Part shown: positions 27,331-36,391 of the stretch, in pieces | Layout: the number at the start of each line of letters is the position of its first letter | Numbering within the stretch: position 1 is the stretch's first letter | Origin: Pleomorphomonas sp. NRK KF1 | Lineage (GTDB): Bacteria; Pseudomonadota; Alphaproteobacteria; Rhizobiales; Pleomorphomonadaceae | Assembly: GCF_023721755.1 (NCBI RefSeq) | Contig: NZ_JAMDLH010000005.1 | Coordinates: 310,001 to 374,000 of the forward strand | Reading direction: 5' to 3' | Length of the DNA stretch: 64,000 nucleotides | Notes under the pieces: model-generated | Database searches by the model: none | Seen by the model: the letters and a program-made list of their open reading frames with translations, nothing else | What the model was told of the DNA's origin: nothing | Made by a program: the position numbers and the translations under genes

Positions 27331-28311
27331 TCAGCCGCCGCCGATCAGGATGCCGGCGGCAAGCACCAGCGCTCCGCCGATGACCACCTGGATCACCGCC
27401 CGGAAGAACGGGGTTTCCATGTAGCGGTTCTGAATGCCGGCGATGGCCCACAGTTCGATGAAGACGATGACCAGTGCGATCACCGTGGCGAGGTGGAAGT
27501 TCGGCACCAAATAGGGGAGCGCATGGCCGAGACCACCGATCGCCGTCATGACGCCGGAGGCAAGGCCTCGCTTGATCGGTGAGCCGCGACCCGAGATGAC
27601 GCCGTCGTCGTGGGCCGCTTCGGTGAAGCCCATGGAAATGCCGGCGCCGACCGAGGCGGCGAGCGCCACCTGGAAGGTGGTCCAGGAGTCCTGCGTGGCG
27701 AAGGCGGTGGCGAAGATCGGCGCCAGCGTCGACACCGAACCGTCCATCAGTCCGGCGAGACCCGGCTGCACATAGGTGAGGATGAACTGGCGACGGGCGA
27801 CCATCGCCTCTTCCTGCTCGTCCGACGGCCCGACATTCTCCTCGCGGGCTACCTCCGCGCCTTCCATGTGGTGGCGCTCCTGCTCGGCAAGATCGCCGAG
27901 CAGACGGCGGGCGCCAGCATCCGAAACGCGCTTTGCCGCCTCCGTATAAAAAGCGTAGGCCTGCGCCTCCATGCGCGCCGCCTCTTCGCGGATGCGCTCG
28001 ATGCCGAGATTCTCGACGAGCCACACCGGCTGGCGGGCATAATAGCCGGCGACGTGTTCGCGGCGGATCAGCGGGATCACCGGTCCGAACAGCCGTTCGT
28101 GCTCGGCGATCAGGAAACGGCGGTGGCCGTCCTCGTCCTTGACCATCTCGTCGAACATCGCTGCCGTTGCCGGATAGTCCTTGCGCAGCTTCTCGGCATA
28201 GTTGGCGTAGATGCGGGCGTCGTCTTCTTCGCTGGAGATGGCCAGCGCCAGAATCTCCTGCTCGCTGAGATCGGAAAAGCGGCGGCGATTGCCAAGTGAG
28301 TTGAACATCAT
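27331..28311 (-). CDS. mbfA: MbfA-type ferritin-like/VIT1 membrane iron exporter
   Basis: This 326-residue protein fuses an N-terminal rubrerythrin/ferritin-like four-helix domain to a C-terminal VIT1/CCC1-like membrane domain. The diiron ligands are visible as Glu28-Glu29, Glu60 with His63 (DEDGH), Glu116 and Glu146 with His149 (EQERHH). The membrane part begins near residue 175 with GLMDGSVSTLAPIFATAF and has about five helices. Characterised MbfA of Bradyrhizobium and Agrobacterium exports iron from the cytoplasm and protects against iron and peroxide stress. It starts at 28311 with GAGGGA upstream, 4 bases after the sensor-kinase stop, so it is the last gene of that operon. Confidence 0.92.
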   Translation of the reverse strand: MMFNSLGNRRRFSDLSEQEILALAISSEEDDARIYANYAEKLRKDYPATAAMFDEMVKDEDGHRRFLIAEHERLFGPVIPLIRREHVAGYYARQPVWLVENLGIERIREEAARMEAQAYAFYTEAAKRVSDAGARRLLGDLAEQERHHMEGAEVAREENVGPSDEQEEAMVARRQFILTYVQPGLAGLMDGSVSTLAPIFATAFATQDSWTTFQVALAASVGAGISMGFTEAAHDDGVISGRGSPIKRGLASGVMTAIGGLGHALPYLVPNFHLATVIALVIVFIELWAIAGIQNRYMETPFFRAVIQVVIGGALVLAAGILIGGG

Positions 28312-28315
28312 TCCC

Positions 28316-29716
28316 TCATGAACGAACGAAGACGATGCGGGCGCAGGTCCCCTCGCCCGGTGCGGACTGGATCGACAGCGTCGCGCCATGCAGTTTGGCG
28401 ATCCGCTCGACGATGGTCAGGCCGAGGCCGAGCGAGCCCGACGCCTTCACTCGGCCGAACTCTCCCCGCACCTCGCCTGGGACAAATCCCGAGCCGTTGT
28501 CGGAGACAGCAAGACTGCCATCCTCACCGACCGCCACGACGACATCGACGCCGCGACCGGCATGCTTGAGGCTGTTCTCTATCAGATTTCTCACGATGTT
28601 CTGTATCAGCGAAGGTACCAATCTCACCATCACCGGACCGTCGCCCTCGTAGGCAATGGTGGCACCCCTGTCGATCACGAGAGGAGCCATGTCGGCCACC
28701 ACGTCCGCAGCAAGAGCCGCAAGGTCGGTCCTGATGAAGGCGGCCTCATCGACGACGTCGAGCCGAGCGAGCGCCGTCAGCTGTTCCAGGATGTGCAACA
28801 GGCGCTCGATGTCGGCTTCGGCCTGGCGCGCGCGCGGGCCGGCGATCCGGTCGAGTTCAAGGCGCAAGACCGCCAGCGGCGTCCGGATCTCATGGGCGAC
28901 GGCGGCCGAGAACACTTTTTGGGCCGATATGATCTCCGCCATGCGGGCAAACAGCCTGTTGATCGCCTCGACGAGGCCAGCGATTTCCTGGGGCATGGCG
29001 GCGTCGATCGACAAGGCCTTGGGGGATCTCGGATCCAGGGCGTCGGCGGCCCGCGCGGCGGCGGAAACGGGACGGAGCGCCGCGCCGATCGACAGGATGC
29101 TGGCGCCGATGGTCAGCGCCAGCACCAGCCCCATCGGCACCAGCATGTGATCGATCATCTCGTAGGCGAGGATCGAGCCGAGGAAGTTGCCGGGGTCATG
29201 CAGCACCGCGACGTCGATGAGCACCCGCTCGCCTTCGATGACGAAGGCGCGGCCGCCGGCGACGCTGAGCGGTTTGCCGGGCTCGATCGCCCGTTGCCAG
29301 AAATCGGGCGCATTACCCGGCGGAGGCAGGAAGTGCTCCTCGCACTCCTCGCCGCAGTTGGAGTAGATGGTGCGGCCGTCGCCATCGCGGATACGAACGA
29401 AGGTGGCCGGCGGCAGATGGCCAACGGCGGCTTCGTCGTCATCGGCATGGCCGGCGTCGTCCCAGTCGTCGATGTCGCCCACATAGCGGCTGAGCACAGG
29501 CGCTCCGGGATCGAGCGTCAACACACCGGCCACGCGATGGACGGAAGTCGCGATGGCCTCCGTCTCGCGTTCAACGAGGATATGGCCGAGCTCCTCGTCG
29601 TCGAGCCAGTAGCGGGTAAAGACCATGGCTATCTGCAACACCATGGCCAGCAGCGCGAAGATAAGGATGCGCCGGGCAACCAGCCCGGCCAGCCGCTTGC
29701 GGCGATGTCCGCTCAT
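28316..29716 (-). CDS. Sensor histidine kinase with periplasmic acidic/Cys sensor domain
   Basis: This 466-residue membrane kinase has TM1 at about 15-33, a periplasmic domain at about 34-190, TM2 at about 192-212, a HAMP-like linker, an H-box with His275 (AAVAHEIRTPLAVL), an N-box (372-386), DNGSG (406-410) and GSLGLGL. The periplasmic domain contains an acidic, His-bearing stretch (81-96) and a CGEEC pair (121-125), features that could bind metal or respond to redox. The start overlaps the response-regulator stop by ATGA. It is followed by mbfA, so an iron or redox signal is a reasonable but unproven guess. Confidence 0.9.
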   Translation of the reverse strand: MSGHRRKRLAGLVARRILIFALLAMVLQIAMVFTRYWLDDEELGHILVERETEAIATSVHRVAGVLTLDPGAPVLSRYVGDIDDWDDAGHADDDEAAVGHLPPATFVRIRDGDGRTIYSNCGEECEEHFLPPPGNAPDFWQRAIEPGKPLSVAGGRAFVIEGERVLIDVAVLHDPGNFLGSILAYEMIDHMLVPMGLVLALTIGASILSIGAALRPVSAAARAADALDPRSPKALSIDAAMPQEIAGLVEAINRLFARMAEIISAQKVFSAAVAHEIRTPLAVLRLELDRIAGPRARQAEADIERLLHILEQLTALARLDVVDEAAFIRTDLAALAADVVADMAPLVIDRGATIAYEGDGPVMVRLVPSLIQNIVRNLIENSLKHAGRGVDVVVAVGEDGSLAVSDNGSGFVPGEVRGEFGRVKASGSLGLGLTIVERIAKLHGATLSIQSAPGEGTCARIVFVRS

Positions 29717-30414
29717 GACCGCCCCTCGGCGGCATTTTCCGACACGCACTCCCGCATCAGGTAGCCGAGACCGCGCACCGTGGCGATCTCGACACCGCTG
29801 CCGATCCCGTCGAGCCGCTTGCGCAGGCGGGAGACCGCCAGATCGAGCGCATTGGCGGAAAGCTCGCTGTCATAGTCGGACAGCGTCGTCTCCAACCGGC
29901 GGCGCGGCACCACGTGGCCAACATCGCGCATGAGCGCTTCGCAAAGCGCCCTCTCGCGCGGAGGCAGCGCAACGGTTTCCTCGCCCGCGGTCAGAACGGC
30001 CGTGGCCGGATCATAGGCAAGACGGCCGGCAACCAGGACCGGCTGAAGCGCTGTCGGCGACCGCCGCAGCATGGCCCGGCAACGCGCCAGGAACTCGCGG
30101 TGATGGAATGGTTTGACCAGATAGTCGTCGGCGCCGGCGTCGAGGCCGGCGATGCGCTCCTCGACCGTGCCGCGCGCGGTGAGGATCAGCACGGGGGTCG
30201 CATCGACGGCCCGGCGGATGGCACGCAGCAGATCGAGCCCATCACCGTCCGGCAGGCCGAGATCGAGAAGGATCAGGTCGAAGCTTGTGGTGGCAATGGC
30301 GGCCTCCGCCTCGGCCAGCGAGCCGACCGCATCGAGGCGCCAGCCCGCCTCGCGCACGGCTTCCCCGAGCAAGGCGACAAGGCGGGCACTGTCTTCGACG
30401 AGAAGAAGACGCAT
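29713..30414 (-). CDS. OmpR/QseB-type response regulator
   Basis: This 233-residue transcription factor has a receiver domain (acidic pair Glu7-Asp8, phospho-acceptor Asp51 in LLDLGLPDGDG, Thr/Ser at TARG, Lys101 in VKPF) and a C-terminal winged-helix DNA-binding domain (LPPRERALCEALM, then SANALDLAVSRLRKRL and TVRGLGYLM). It is the partner of the adjacent kinase (4-base overlap). Its start overlaps the cytochrome b stop (TGATG). Tandem repeats at 31315-31333, upstream of the operon, are a candidate binding site for it. Confidence 0.94.
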   Translation of the reverse strand: MRLLLVEDSARLVALLGEAVREAGWRLDAVGSLAEAEAAIATTSFDLILLDLGLPDGDGLDLLRAIRRAVDATPVLILTARGTVEERIAGLDAGADDYLVKPFHHREFLARCRAMLRRSPTALQPVLVAGRLAYDPATAVLTAGEETVALPPRERALCEALMRDVGHVVPRRRLETTLSDYDSELSANALDLAVSRLRKRLDGIGSGVEIATVRGLGYLMRECVSENAAEGRS

Positions 30415-30959
30415 CAGGCGCGCTTTCTGCCCGTAACCATCGACCAGACCAGATTCTCGCGGTGGCGCAGGCTTTCAACGATGGCAGCGGCCGCATGGAC
30501 CAGCGCCAGCACCATGATGGCGTTGGCAAAGCCCTCATGCAACTCCTCCAACCACTCTTCTCCCCAGAAGGCGTCCAGTGTCATCATCCAGCCCGTTGCT
30601 CCGACGGCGAGCAGCAGAACCATCAGTGCCAGCATCATCACCGCTGCCGCTGGATTATGCCCGAGGAAGCGCGGCTCCTGACCGCGAAACAGCGCCTTGA
30701 GATAGCAAGCGAGGCGGCGAGGCGTCGGGAAGAAGTCTGCAAAGCGGGCATGGCGGGTACCGACGAAGCCCCAGACGAGCCGGATCAGCACGGCGCCGAT
30801 CACCACATAGCCGGCATAGCGATGATAGAGGCGGCCCGGTTTCAGGACGAAGAGATTGAGAACGACGGCAATGACCACCGTCCAGTGAAACAAGCGGACG
30901 ACCGGATCCCAGACCCGGACCGTCCGCGGCGGATTGCCGCCGGCGGACGTCTCGGACAT
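30414..30959 (-). CDS. Membrane cytochrome b (cytochrome b/b6-like, b561 type)
   Basis: This 181-residue four-helix membrane protein has His residues at helix positions suited to two b-type hemes: His25 (LFHWTVV), His46 (YHRYAGYV), His141 (LHEGFANAI) and His155 (LALVHAA). The C-terminal signature with RHRENLVWSMVTGRKR is typical of the small cytochrome b proteins related to HyaC. It probably passes electrons across or along the inner membrane, with the upstream PepSY protein as a possible periplasmic partner. It begins 4 bases after the PepSY stop, and its own stop overlaps the response-regulator start. Confidence 0.9.
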   Translation of the reverse strand: MSETSAGGNPPRTVRVWDPVVRLFHWTVVIAVVLNLFVLKPGRLYHRYAGYVVIGAVLIRLVWGFVGTRHARFADFFPTPRRLACYLKALFRGQEPRFLGHNPAAAVMMLALMVLLLAVGATGWMMTLDAFWGEEWLEELHEGFANAIMVLALVHAAAAIVESLRHRENLVWSMVTGRKRA

Positions 30960-30963
30960 GGGA

Positions 30964-31248
30964 TCACTCAGCCGCTTCGTCGCCGGACTTCTCGCCGGTC
31001 GACGGATTGAACAGTACCTCGGCCTTGTTGCCGGCCTTGTCGAAGGCGTAGACCTCGTAGCAAGTCCCTTCGACCTTTACCTTCTTGATATCCTTGTAGC
31101 CGGCGGCCTCGGCCTTGGCCTTGACGGTGTCGATGCTGAGCCAGGTATCCTTGGCGGCGTCGGTGCACTTGGCATTCTCGTCGTCGGCCAAGGCGGCGAC
31201 CGGCGTGAGAACGAGAGCGAAGGCGGCGGCGATCAGGGTGGTCTTCAT
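30964..31248 (-). CDS. Exported PepSY-domain protein (94 aa)
   Basis: This small periplasmic protein has a Sec signal peptide (1-21, ending VAALA) followed by a PepSY-like fold: [20 protein letters not shown], then [18 protein letters not shown] and a Pro-containing end. Two Cys (28 and 63) in the mature part could form a disulfide. Similar PepSY proteins often precede cytochrome b561 genes in Alphaproteobacteria. It is the first gene of the PepSY / cytochrome b / two-component / mbfA operon, with a good GAGGAA ribosome site. A hairpin with a T-run lies just upstream (31262-31295). Confidence 0.85.
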   Translation of the reverse strand: MKTTLIAAAFALVLTPVAALADDENAKCTDAAKDTWLSIDTVKAKAEAAGYKDIKKVKVEGTCYEVYAFDKAGNKAEVLFNPSTGEKSGDEAAE

Positions 31249-31261
31249 GCTGGGTTCCTCG

Positions 31262-31295
31262 AAAAACGGGCCGACGCGTCGATCGCGCCGGCCCG
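31262..31295 (-). terminator. Terminator-like hairpin after purH and in the leader of the PepSY operon
   Basis: On the minus strand CGGGCCG-G-CGCG pairs with CGCG-T-CGGCCCG and is followed by TTTTT. It ends only 14 bases before the PepSY start codon. It can terminate purH transcription. If the PepSY promoter is upstream of it, it could act as an attenuator. Confidence 0.65.
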
Positions 31296-31314
31296 CTCAC
31301 CTTGGCTCGTGGAA

Positions 31315-31333
31315 CCTGTCGGATACCTGTCGG
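31315..31333 (-). promoter_or_regulatory. Tandem direct repeats, candidate OmpR-family operator
   Basis: Two identical octamers, CCTGTCGG on the plus strand (CCGACAGG on the minus strand), are separated by ATA, giving an 11-base period. That is the geometry of tandem sites used by OmpR/PhoB-family regulators. The site lies 67-85 bases upstream of the first gene of an operon that encodes such a regulator. Confidence 0.45.
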
Positions 31334-31350
31334 GAGGGTAGATTACCCTC
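31334..31350. other. Perfect inverted repeat at the purH stop
   Basis: GAGGGTA and TACCCTC are perfect 7-base arms around GAT. They abut the tandem octamers and overlap the purH stop codon. No T-run follows, so an operator is as likely as a terminator. Confidence 0.35.
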
Positions 31351-32938
31351 AGTGCCGGAAGTGGCGCATGCCGGTGAACACCATGGCGATGCCCGCCTTG
31401 TCGGCGGCGGCGATCACCTCGGCGTCATGGATGGAGCCACCCGGCTGGATGGCGGCGGTGGCACCGGCGGCGATCGCCGATTCAAGACCATCGGCAAAGG
31501 GGAAGAAGGCGTCGGACGCGACCACCGATCCCTTGGCGAGCGACTCCTTGAAGCCGGCCGTCACGGCCGCCTCGGCAGCGCGAATGGCGGCGATGCGAGA
31601 TGAGTCGACGCGGTTCATCTGCCCCGCACCGATGCCGGCGGTGGCGCCATCCTTCACATAGACGATGGCGTTGGACTTGACGTGCTTGCAGACCTTGAAG
31701 GCGAACAGGAGGTCGGCGAGCTCGGCGTCGGTCGGCGCGCGCTTGGTGACCACCTTGAGGTCTGCGGCCGTGACGACGCCGTTGTCGCGCGACTGGACGA
31801 GCAGACCGCCGGCCACCGTCTTGGCGGTGATGCCGGGCGCCTTGGGGTCGGGCAGGCCGCCGGTGACCAGGAGACGCAGGTTCTTCTTGGCGCCGACGAT
31901 GGCGATCGCCTCGTCGGTCGCCGACGGGGCGATGATCACCTCCGTGAAGATCTCGACGATCTTCTTCGCCGTGTCGGCGTCGAGCGTGCCGTTCAGCGCC
32001 ACGATGCCGCCATAGGCCGACACCGGATCGCAGCGATGCGCCTTGACATAGGCCTCGAGCAGCGTCGCGCCGGTGGCAACGCCGCAGGGATTGGCGTGCT
32101 TGATGATGGCGACGGCCGGCACCGCACGGTCGAACTCGGCCACCAGCTCGAAGGCGGCGTCGGTATCGTTGATGTTGTTGTAGGAGAGCACCTTGCCCTG
32201 CAGCTGCGTCGCCGTGGAAACGCCGGGCCGGATTTCGGTCGAGCGATAAAAACGCGCCCACTGGTGCGGGTTCTCGCCGTAGCGCATGTCCTCGGCGAGC
32301 TTGCCGCCGACGGCGACGAAGTCGCCGGTCTTGCCGCCGAGCACGCCGGCGAACCAGCCGGAAATCGCCGCGTCATAGGCGCCGGTGCGCGCATAGGCCT
32401 TGGCGGCGAAGCGCTTGCGGGTCTCGAAGGTGACGCCGCCCTGATCCATCTCGTCGATCACCGACTGATAGTCGGCCGGCTCGACCAGAACCGTCACGTA
32501 GGCATGGTTCTTGGAGGCGGCGCGGATCATGGCGGGACCACCGATGTCGATGTTCTCGATGGTCTCCTCGTAACCGGCGCCACGCGCCACCGTTTCCTCG
32601 AAGGGGTAGAGGTTGACCACCAGGATGTCGATCGGCTGAATGCCGTGGTCGGCCATCGCCTGCTTGTGGCCGGCATCGTCGCGGACGGCGAGAAGTCCGC
32701 CGTGCACCTTGGGATGCAGCGTCTTGACGCGACCATCCATGATTTCCGGGAAGCCGGTGAAATCGGCGACTTCCGTGACGGGAATGCCGGCCTCGCTCAG
32801 GAGCTTCTTCGAGCCGCCGGTGGTGAGCAGCTCGACGCCGCGGTCCGCGAGGGCGCGAGCGAACTCGACGAGGCCCGTCTTGTCGGAAACGGAAAGCAGC
32901 GCGCGCTTGGGAGCGACGCGATCGGGATGGCCAGCCAT
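31349..32938 (-). CDS. purH: Bifunctional AICAR formyltransferase / IMP cyclohydrolase
   Basis: This 529-residue enzyme catalyses the last two steps of de novo purine synthesis (AICAR to FAICAR to IMP). The N-terminal MGS-like cyclohydrolase domain ([40 protein letters not shown]) is followed by the AICAR transformylase domain with [11 protein letters not shown] and [20 protein letters not shown]. The start at 32938 has GGAGACATCCCC upstream; the longer frame from 33058 adds a basic non-conserved leader. It lies downstream of the heparinase-like and rsmB genes on the same strand, a common rhizobial arrangement. Confidence 0.96.
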   Translation of the reverse strand: MAGHPDRVAPKRALLSVSDKTGLVEFARALADRGVELLTTGGSKKLLSEAGIPVTEVADFTGFPEIMDGRVKTLHPKVHGGLLAVRDDAGHKQAMADHGIQPIDILVVNLYPFEETVARGAGYEETIENIDIGGPAMIRAASKNHAYVTVLVEPADYQSVIDEMDQGGVTFETRKRFAAKAYARTGAYDAAISGWFAGVLGGKTGDFVAVGGKLAEDMRYGENPHQWARFYRSTEIRPGVSTATQLQGKVLSYNNINDTDAAFELVAEFDRAVPAVAIIKHANPCGVATGATLLEAYVKAHRCDPVSAYGGIVALNGTLDADTAKKIVEIFTEVIIAPSATDEAIAIVGAKKNLRLLVTGGLPDPKAPGITAKTVAGGLLVQSRDNGVVTAADLKVVTKRAPTDAELADLLFAFKVCKHVKSNAIVYVKDGATAGIGAGQMNRVDSSRIAAIRAAEAAVTAGFKESLAKGSVVASDAFFPFADGLESAIAAGATAAIQPGGSIHDAEVIAAADKAGIAMVFTGMRHFRH

Positions 32939-33054
32939 GGGGATGTCTCCGGGAGTGGGGATGGCGGCGCGATAGCACGAATGGTCGCCGCGCGGAACCC
33001 GCGCCCAATCGATTTGGGTCGACAATCGCCGCTTTCTCCGCCGAAATCCGGCCC

Positions 33055-34800
33055 TCATCCCCCAGCGAAGAGATCCGGTCCCAGCCTGGGGTCGCGCCCG
33101 CGCGACCGACCGCGTTGTCCGTCGGCGGTACGGGTCATCGCCCAGGCCACTTCCGGCGTCACCCGCGCCCGTCCCGGCAGCACGATCTGCAGGCTCTTGC
33201 GACGGCCGAGCGTGTCGGACAGGAACACGCTGTCCTCCAGTTCGGGCGCGATCAGACCGCAGGTAAAGGTCCAGGCTTCGCCATCGGGAGCGACGAGCAG
33301 CACGTCGCCACCAGCGGTGCGGCTCGCCCGGATCAGCGGATGCAGGTGGAAGCGGATGGCGAACCGATCCTGGCGCGGCTTGCGGCCACCGAAACTCAAG
33401 CGGTCCGAGCCAACGATTTCGCCACCATCGATGCGGAGGACGAGACGCCGCTCGTGAATGGCGCCGAACCGACCCGAATAGCCGTCATGGCTTGCCACCA
33501 GGGCGATGACGTCGTCACGGTCCTCGCGGACCACCGGCACGTTACGCGGACCGTCGATCATCACCGAACCGAGCCGACGAACGAGGCGGGGCGTGTCGAG
33601 GAAGGCGCCCGAAGATACGTCCTCGAGCGACAGCGTCGAATGGGCGGGCGTCGAGCGAGCGGCCGAATGCCAGCGCGGATCGTCTGCCGCTCCGCAGTTG
33701 ACGATGAAGCGGTTGGGACCGCTCGACATCTCGAACGACAGACAGCCGGCATGCGCCTTCTGGCTGACCCCGACCGGCGGAATGGGGCCGGCGTCCATCA
33801 GGATCACCGTGCCGCCCGCTTCGAGCCGCTGATAGCCGGAATGGCTGGCGTTCTCCACCGGACGGCCATGGGTATCGTCATAGGCGTTCAGCGTTGCCAG
33901 CTGGCCGGCGTGGCTGGCGCTCATGCCGTTGAAGTGCGGCAGGCTGCCGTCGGAATGACGGAAGAAGCGCAGCATCGGCATCATGCGGTCGATGGCGACG
34001 ATCAGCGCCTGGGGCGGGTTGACGCCGCGATTGGAATAGGCCTGCCGCAACGGCAAGAGATCGGTCAGGAGGTCGGCGATCACCGACGGGTCGCGGCTGA
34101 TATGACCGCCGTCCGGCAGGATCTGCCGGCGGAGTTCCTGCTCCAGACGCAGGCCGGCCTGGCGGGCGAGCCGCCCCTGATTGTCGGCGGACAGCGCGAA
34201 GACGCCGACGGCAACGGCGGCGAGAAGGCGCGGATACCCATCCACGGCGTCGCTCTGGCGGCCGCGCAGCCGGCGCACCTGCCGCACCAGCGACCGCAGG
34301 AAGCGACGATAGAAGGCACGATCGGCATCCCTCAGGATCAGCGGCGACTGGGTGATCCAGGCAATGACCCGCCGGGCCATGTTCTCCGTCTCGAAAGCTT
34401 CCGGCGGCGCATGCGCCTCCTGGGCGATCCAGTCGGCGACGAGAGCCCGGGCATTCTGGCGAGCCAGCGCATTCTCGGCGGCCCTGAGGTGCCTCAGCCA
34501 GGAGAAACCGTGCAGCGCCCGCGTCCATTCGGCCGACGGCGATGGCATGTCGAAGGGCGAGCGGCCGCCCGTCTCCACCATCTTGCCGGCAAATGCGTAG
34601 AGACCGGCATAGATGTCGGCAGCGATCGTCGGGTCGGTGGTGCGAATATCCTGCGGCGCAATCACCAACCGTTCGGGTGTCGATCCGGGCCAGCGCCAGC
34701 GCGAGAAGGGGCCGCGCTCTAGCGCCGTCACGGCGCGACGGAGGGCCAGTTCACCGGCGAACAGCACCAGCCGGGCCGTGCCGGCGACTTGTGCGCGCAT
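33055..34800 (-). CDS. Heparinase II/III family protein
   Basis: This 581-residue protein has an N-terminal all-alpha toroid region and a C-terminal beta-sandwich with the heparinase II/III block ([46 protein letters not shown]). Family enzymes are polysaccharide lyases, but this housekeeping-located branch has no proven substrate. No signal peptide is seen, which is odd for a lyase. The ATG at 34800 has a strong AAAGGGGG site; codons further upstream give a non-conserved leader. It sits between rsmB and purH. Confidence 0.88.
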   Translation of the reverse strand: MRAQVAGTARLVLFAGELALRRAVTALERGPFSRWRWPGSTPERLVIAPQDIRTTDPTIAADIYAGLYAFAGKMVETGGRSPFDMPSPSAEWTRALHGFSWLRHLRAAENALARQNARALVADWIAQEAHAPPEAFETENMARRVIAWITQSPLILRDADRAFYRRFLRSLVRQVRRLRGRQSDAVDGYPRLLAAVAVGVFALSADNQGRLARQAGLRLEQELRRQILPDGGHISRDPSVIADLLTDLLPLRQAYSNRGVNPPQALIVAIDRMMPMLRFFRHSDGSLPHFNGMSASHAGQLATLNAYDDTHGRPVENASHSGYQRLEAGGTVILMDAGPIPPVGVSQKAHAGCLSFEMSSGPNRFIVNCGAADDPRWHSAARSTPAHSTLSLEDVSSGAFLDTPRLVRRLGSVMIDGPRNVPVVREDRDDVIALVASHDGYSGRFGAIHERRLVLRIDGGEIVGSDRLSFGGRKPRQDRFAIRFHLHPLIRASRTAGGDVLLVAPDGEAWTFTCGLIAPELEDSVFLSDTLGRRKSLQIVLPGRARVTPEVAWAMTRTADGQRGRSRGRDPRLGPDLFAGG

Positions 34801-34948
34801 CGTCAGGCCCCCTTTCAGTGCTGGAGCAAGAATCATTCGCCCTCCGGAAAACCGGAGGCGCTCATCACGGCATGAGACGCCCAGCTTGGTTACCAAGTGG
34901 TGAGCGGAGCCGATCAAATTTTCCGATGGCCGGGCCGACGGTCCGCCG

Positions 34949-36391
34949 TCACTGACGGCGGAGGCGGGCGGCGAAGAAGCCGTCGAGGCCGGAAAGCCGG
35001 GCATCGTCCAGCCTGAGGTGTGACGGCAGGGTACGAATGAACCCCTCGGGCGTGACGATCTCCGACAGACCGAACACCTCGTCCGCCGTCACCGGCACCA
35101 GGTCAAGCGGCGCCTCGATCAGCCTGAGGCGGCGAATCTGGTCCTGCCCTTCCTCCGGCTCCAGCGAGCAGGTGGAGTAGACAAGGAGACCGCCCGGCCG
35201 GAGCATGCGGATCGCCTGATCGATCAGGCGGCGCTGTACGGCGGCCAGCGTCGGCACGTCGGCAGGCTTCTTGCCAACCGCCCCGTCGGGATGGCGGCGC
35301 AAGGTGCCGGTGGCCGTGCAAGGCGCGTCGAGCAACACCATGTCGAAGGTGCCGCCAAGCCATTCGGTGGCGTCGGCCTTGACGAGGTTGGCCTTGAGAC
35401 CGAGCCGATAGAGATTGCGCTCAAGGCGCTGCAGACGGTGGTAGGACACATCAATGGCGGTCACGTCGGCACCGAGCGCCGCCAGCTGGGCGGTCTTGCC
35501 GCCGGGCGCCGCGCAGAGATCGACCACCTTCTTGCCCTTGACGTCACCCAGAAGCTGGACCGGCAGCGTGGCGGCGGCGTCCTGCACCCACCAGCCGCCC
35601 TCCTCATAGCCGTCGATCTTCTCGACGGCACCGGTGACGGGAAGCCGCACCGACCCGTTGGGAAGCTTGACCCCACCCAACCGGGCGGCCCAGCCTTCCG
35701 GATCGGACTTCACGGTGAGGTCGAGCGTCGGCTCCAGGGCATTCATCGCTGCGATATCGCGGGCGGTATCGGCCCCATAGTTGGCGCTCCAGCGCTCCAT
35801 CAGCCAGGCAGGGGTATTGAGCGTGATGGCGTCCTGTTCGGCCAGGATCGCCGCCTTGTTCTCGGACACGCGGCGCAGGACCGCGTTGACCACGCCCTTG
35901 AAGGGCGCGGACGCCTTGTCGGCGCCGGCAAGCTCGACCCCGAGCGCCACGGCGGCGTGATCGGCAACGTCCATGAACATGATCTGGGCGGCGGAAACGG
36001 CAATCACCGCCTTCAACGTGCCGGCATCGTCGGGGAGCGGCCGGGTCAGGAAGCGGCCGACCGCGTCATCAATCTGGCCGTGGCGGCGCAGCGCATAGCC
36101 GACGATGGCACGAGCAAGACCACGATCGCGCGGGTCGAGGCGCTGGTAGCGTTCGGCGGTCGCCCCCTTGTCGAGAAGCGCATCCAGGAGACGGCCCTTC
36201 TGCACCCCGTCGACAAGACCGACCGCGACGGCGCGGGCCTCCATGCCCTGCGGCCGTGGCGGCCGACGGCCGCCCTGGGGCGGACGCCCACCCTTGAACG
36301 CCGCACCCTTCTGGCCGTCATGAGGGCGTGCCGGCCTGAAGGTGCTGCCGGCTTTCCCGCCGCCCTTGCGGCCATTGTTGTCTGCGGTCAT
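34949..36391 (-). CDS. rsmB: RsmB-type 16S rRNA (cytosine-5) methyltransferase, NOL1/NOP2/Sun family
   Basis: This 480-residue enzyme has a basic, Gly/Pro-rich N-terminal tail (1-50), a NusB-like RNA-binding domain (about 55-190) and a SAM-dependent methylase domain. Visible motifs are [29 protein letters not shown] (first Cys) and [12 protein letters not shown] (second Cys, catalytic in this family). Relatives make m5C967 in 16S rRNA. Its start at 36391 overlaps the htpX stop (ATGA), so the two are coupled. The unusual disordered tail is rich in Arg and Gly and may help RNA binding. Confidence 0.92.
   Translation of the reverse strand: MTADNNGRKGGGKAGSTFRPARPHDGQKGAAFKGGRPPQGGRRPPRPQGMEARAVAVGLVDGVQKGRLLDALLDKGATAERYQRLDPRDRGLARAIVGYALRRHGQIDDAVGRFLTRPLPDDAGTLKAVIAVSAAQIMFMDVADHAAVALGVELAGADKASAPFKGVVNAVLRRVSENKAAILAEQDAITLNTPAWLMERWSANYGADTARDIAAMNALEPTLDLTVKSDPEGWAARLGGVKLPNGSVRLPVTGAVEKIDGYEEGGWWVQDAAATLPVQLLGDVKGKKVVDLCAAPGGKTAQLAALGADVTAIDVSYHRLQRLERNLYRLGLKANLVKADATEWLGGTFDMVLLDAPCTATGTLRRHPDGAVGKKPADVPTLAAVQRRLIDQAIRMLRPGGLLVYSTCSLEPEEGQDQIRRLRLIEAPLDLVPVTADEVFGLSEIVTPEGFIRTLPSHLRLDDARLSGLDGFFAARLRRQ

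Noticed and set aside
31682-33457. Plus-strand open frame of 591 codons opposite purH
   Set aside because: Antisense shadow; it crosses the purH/heparinase gap without any start context or domain.
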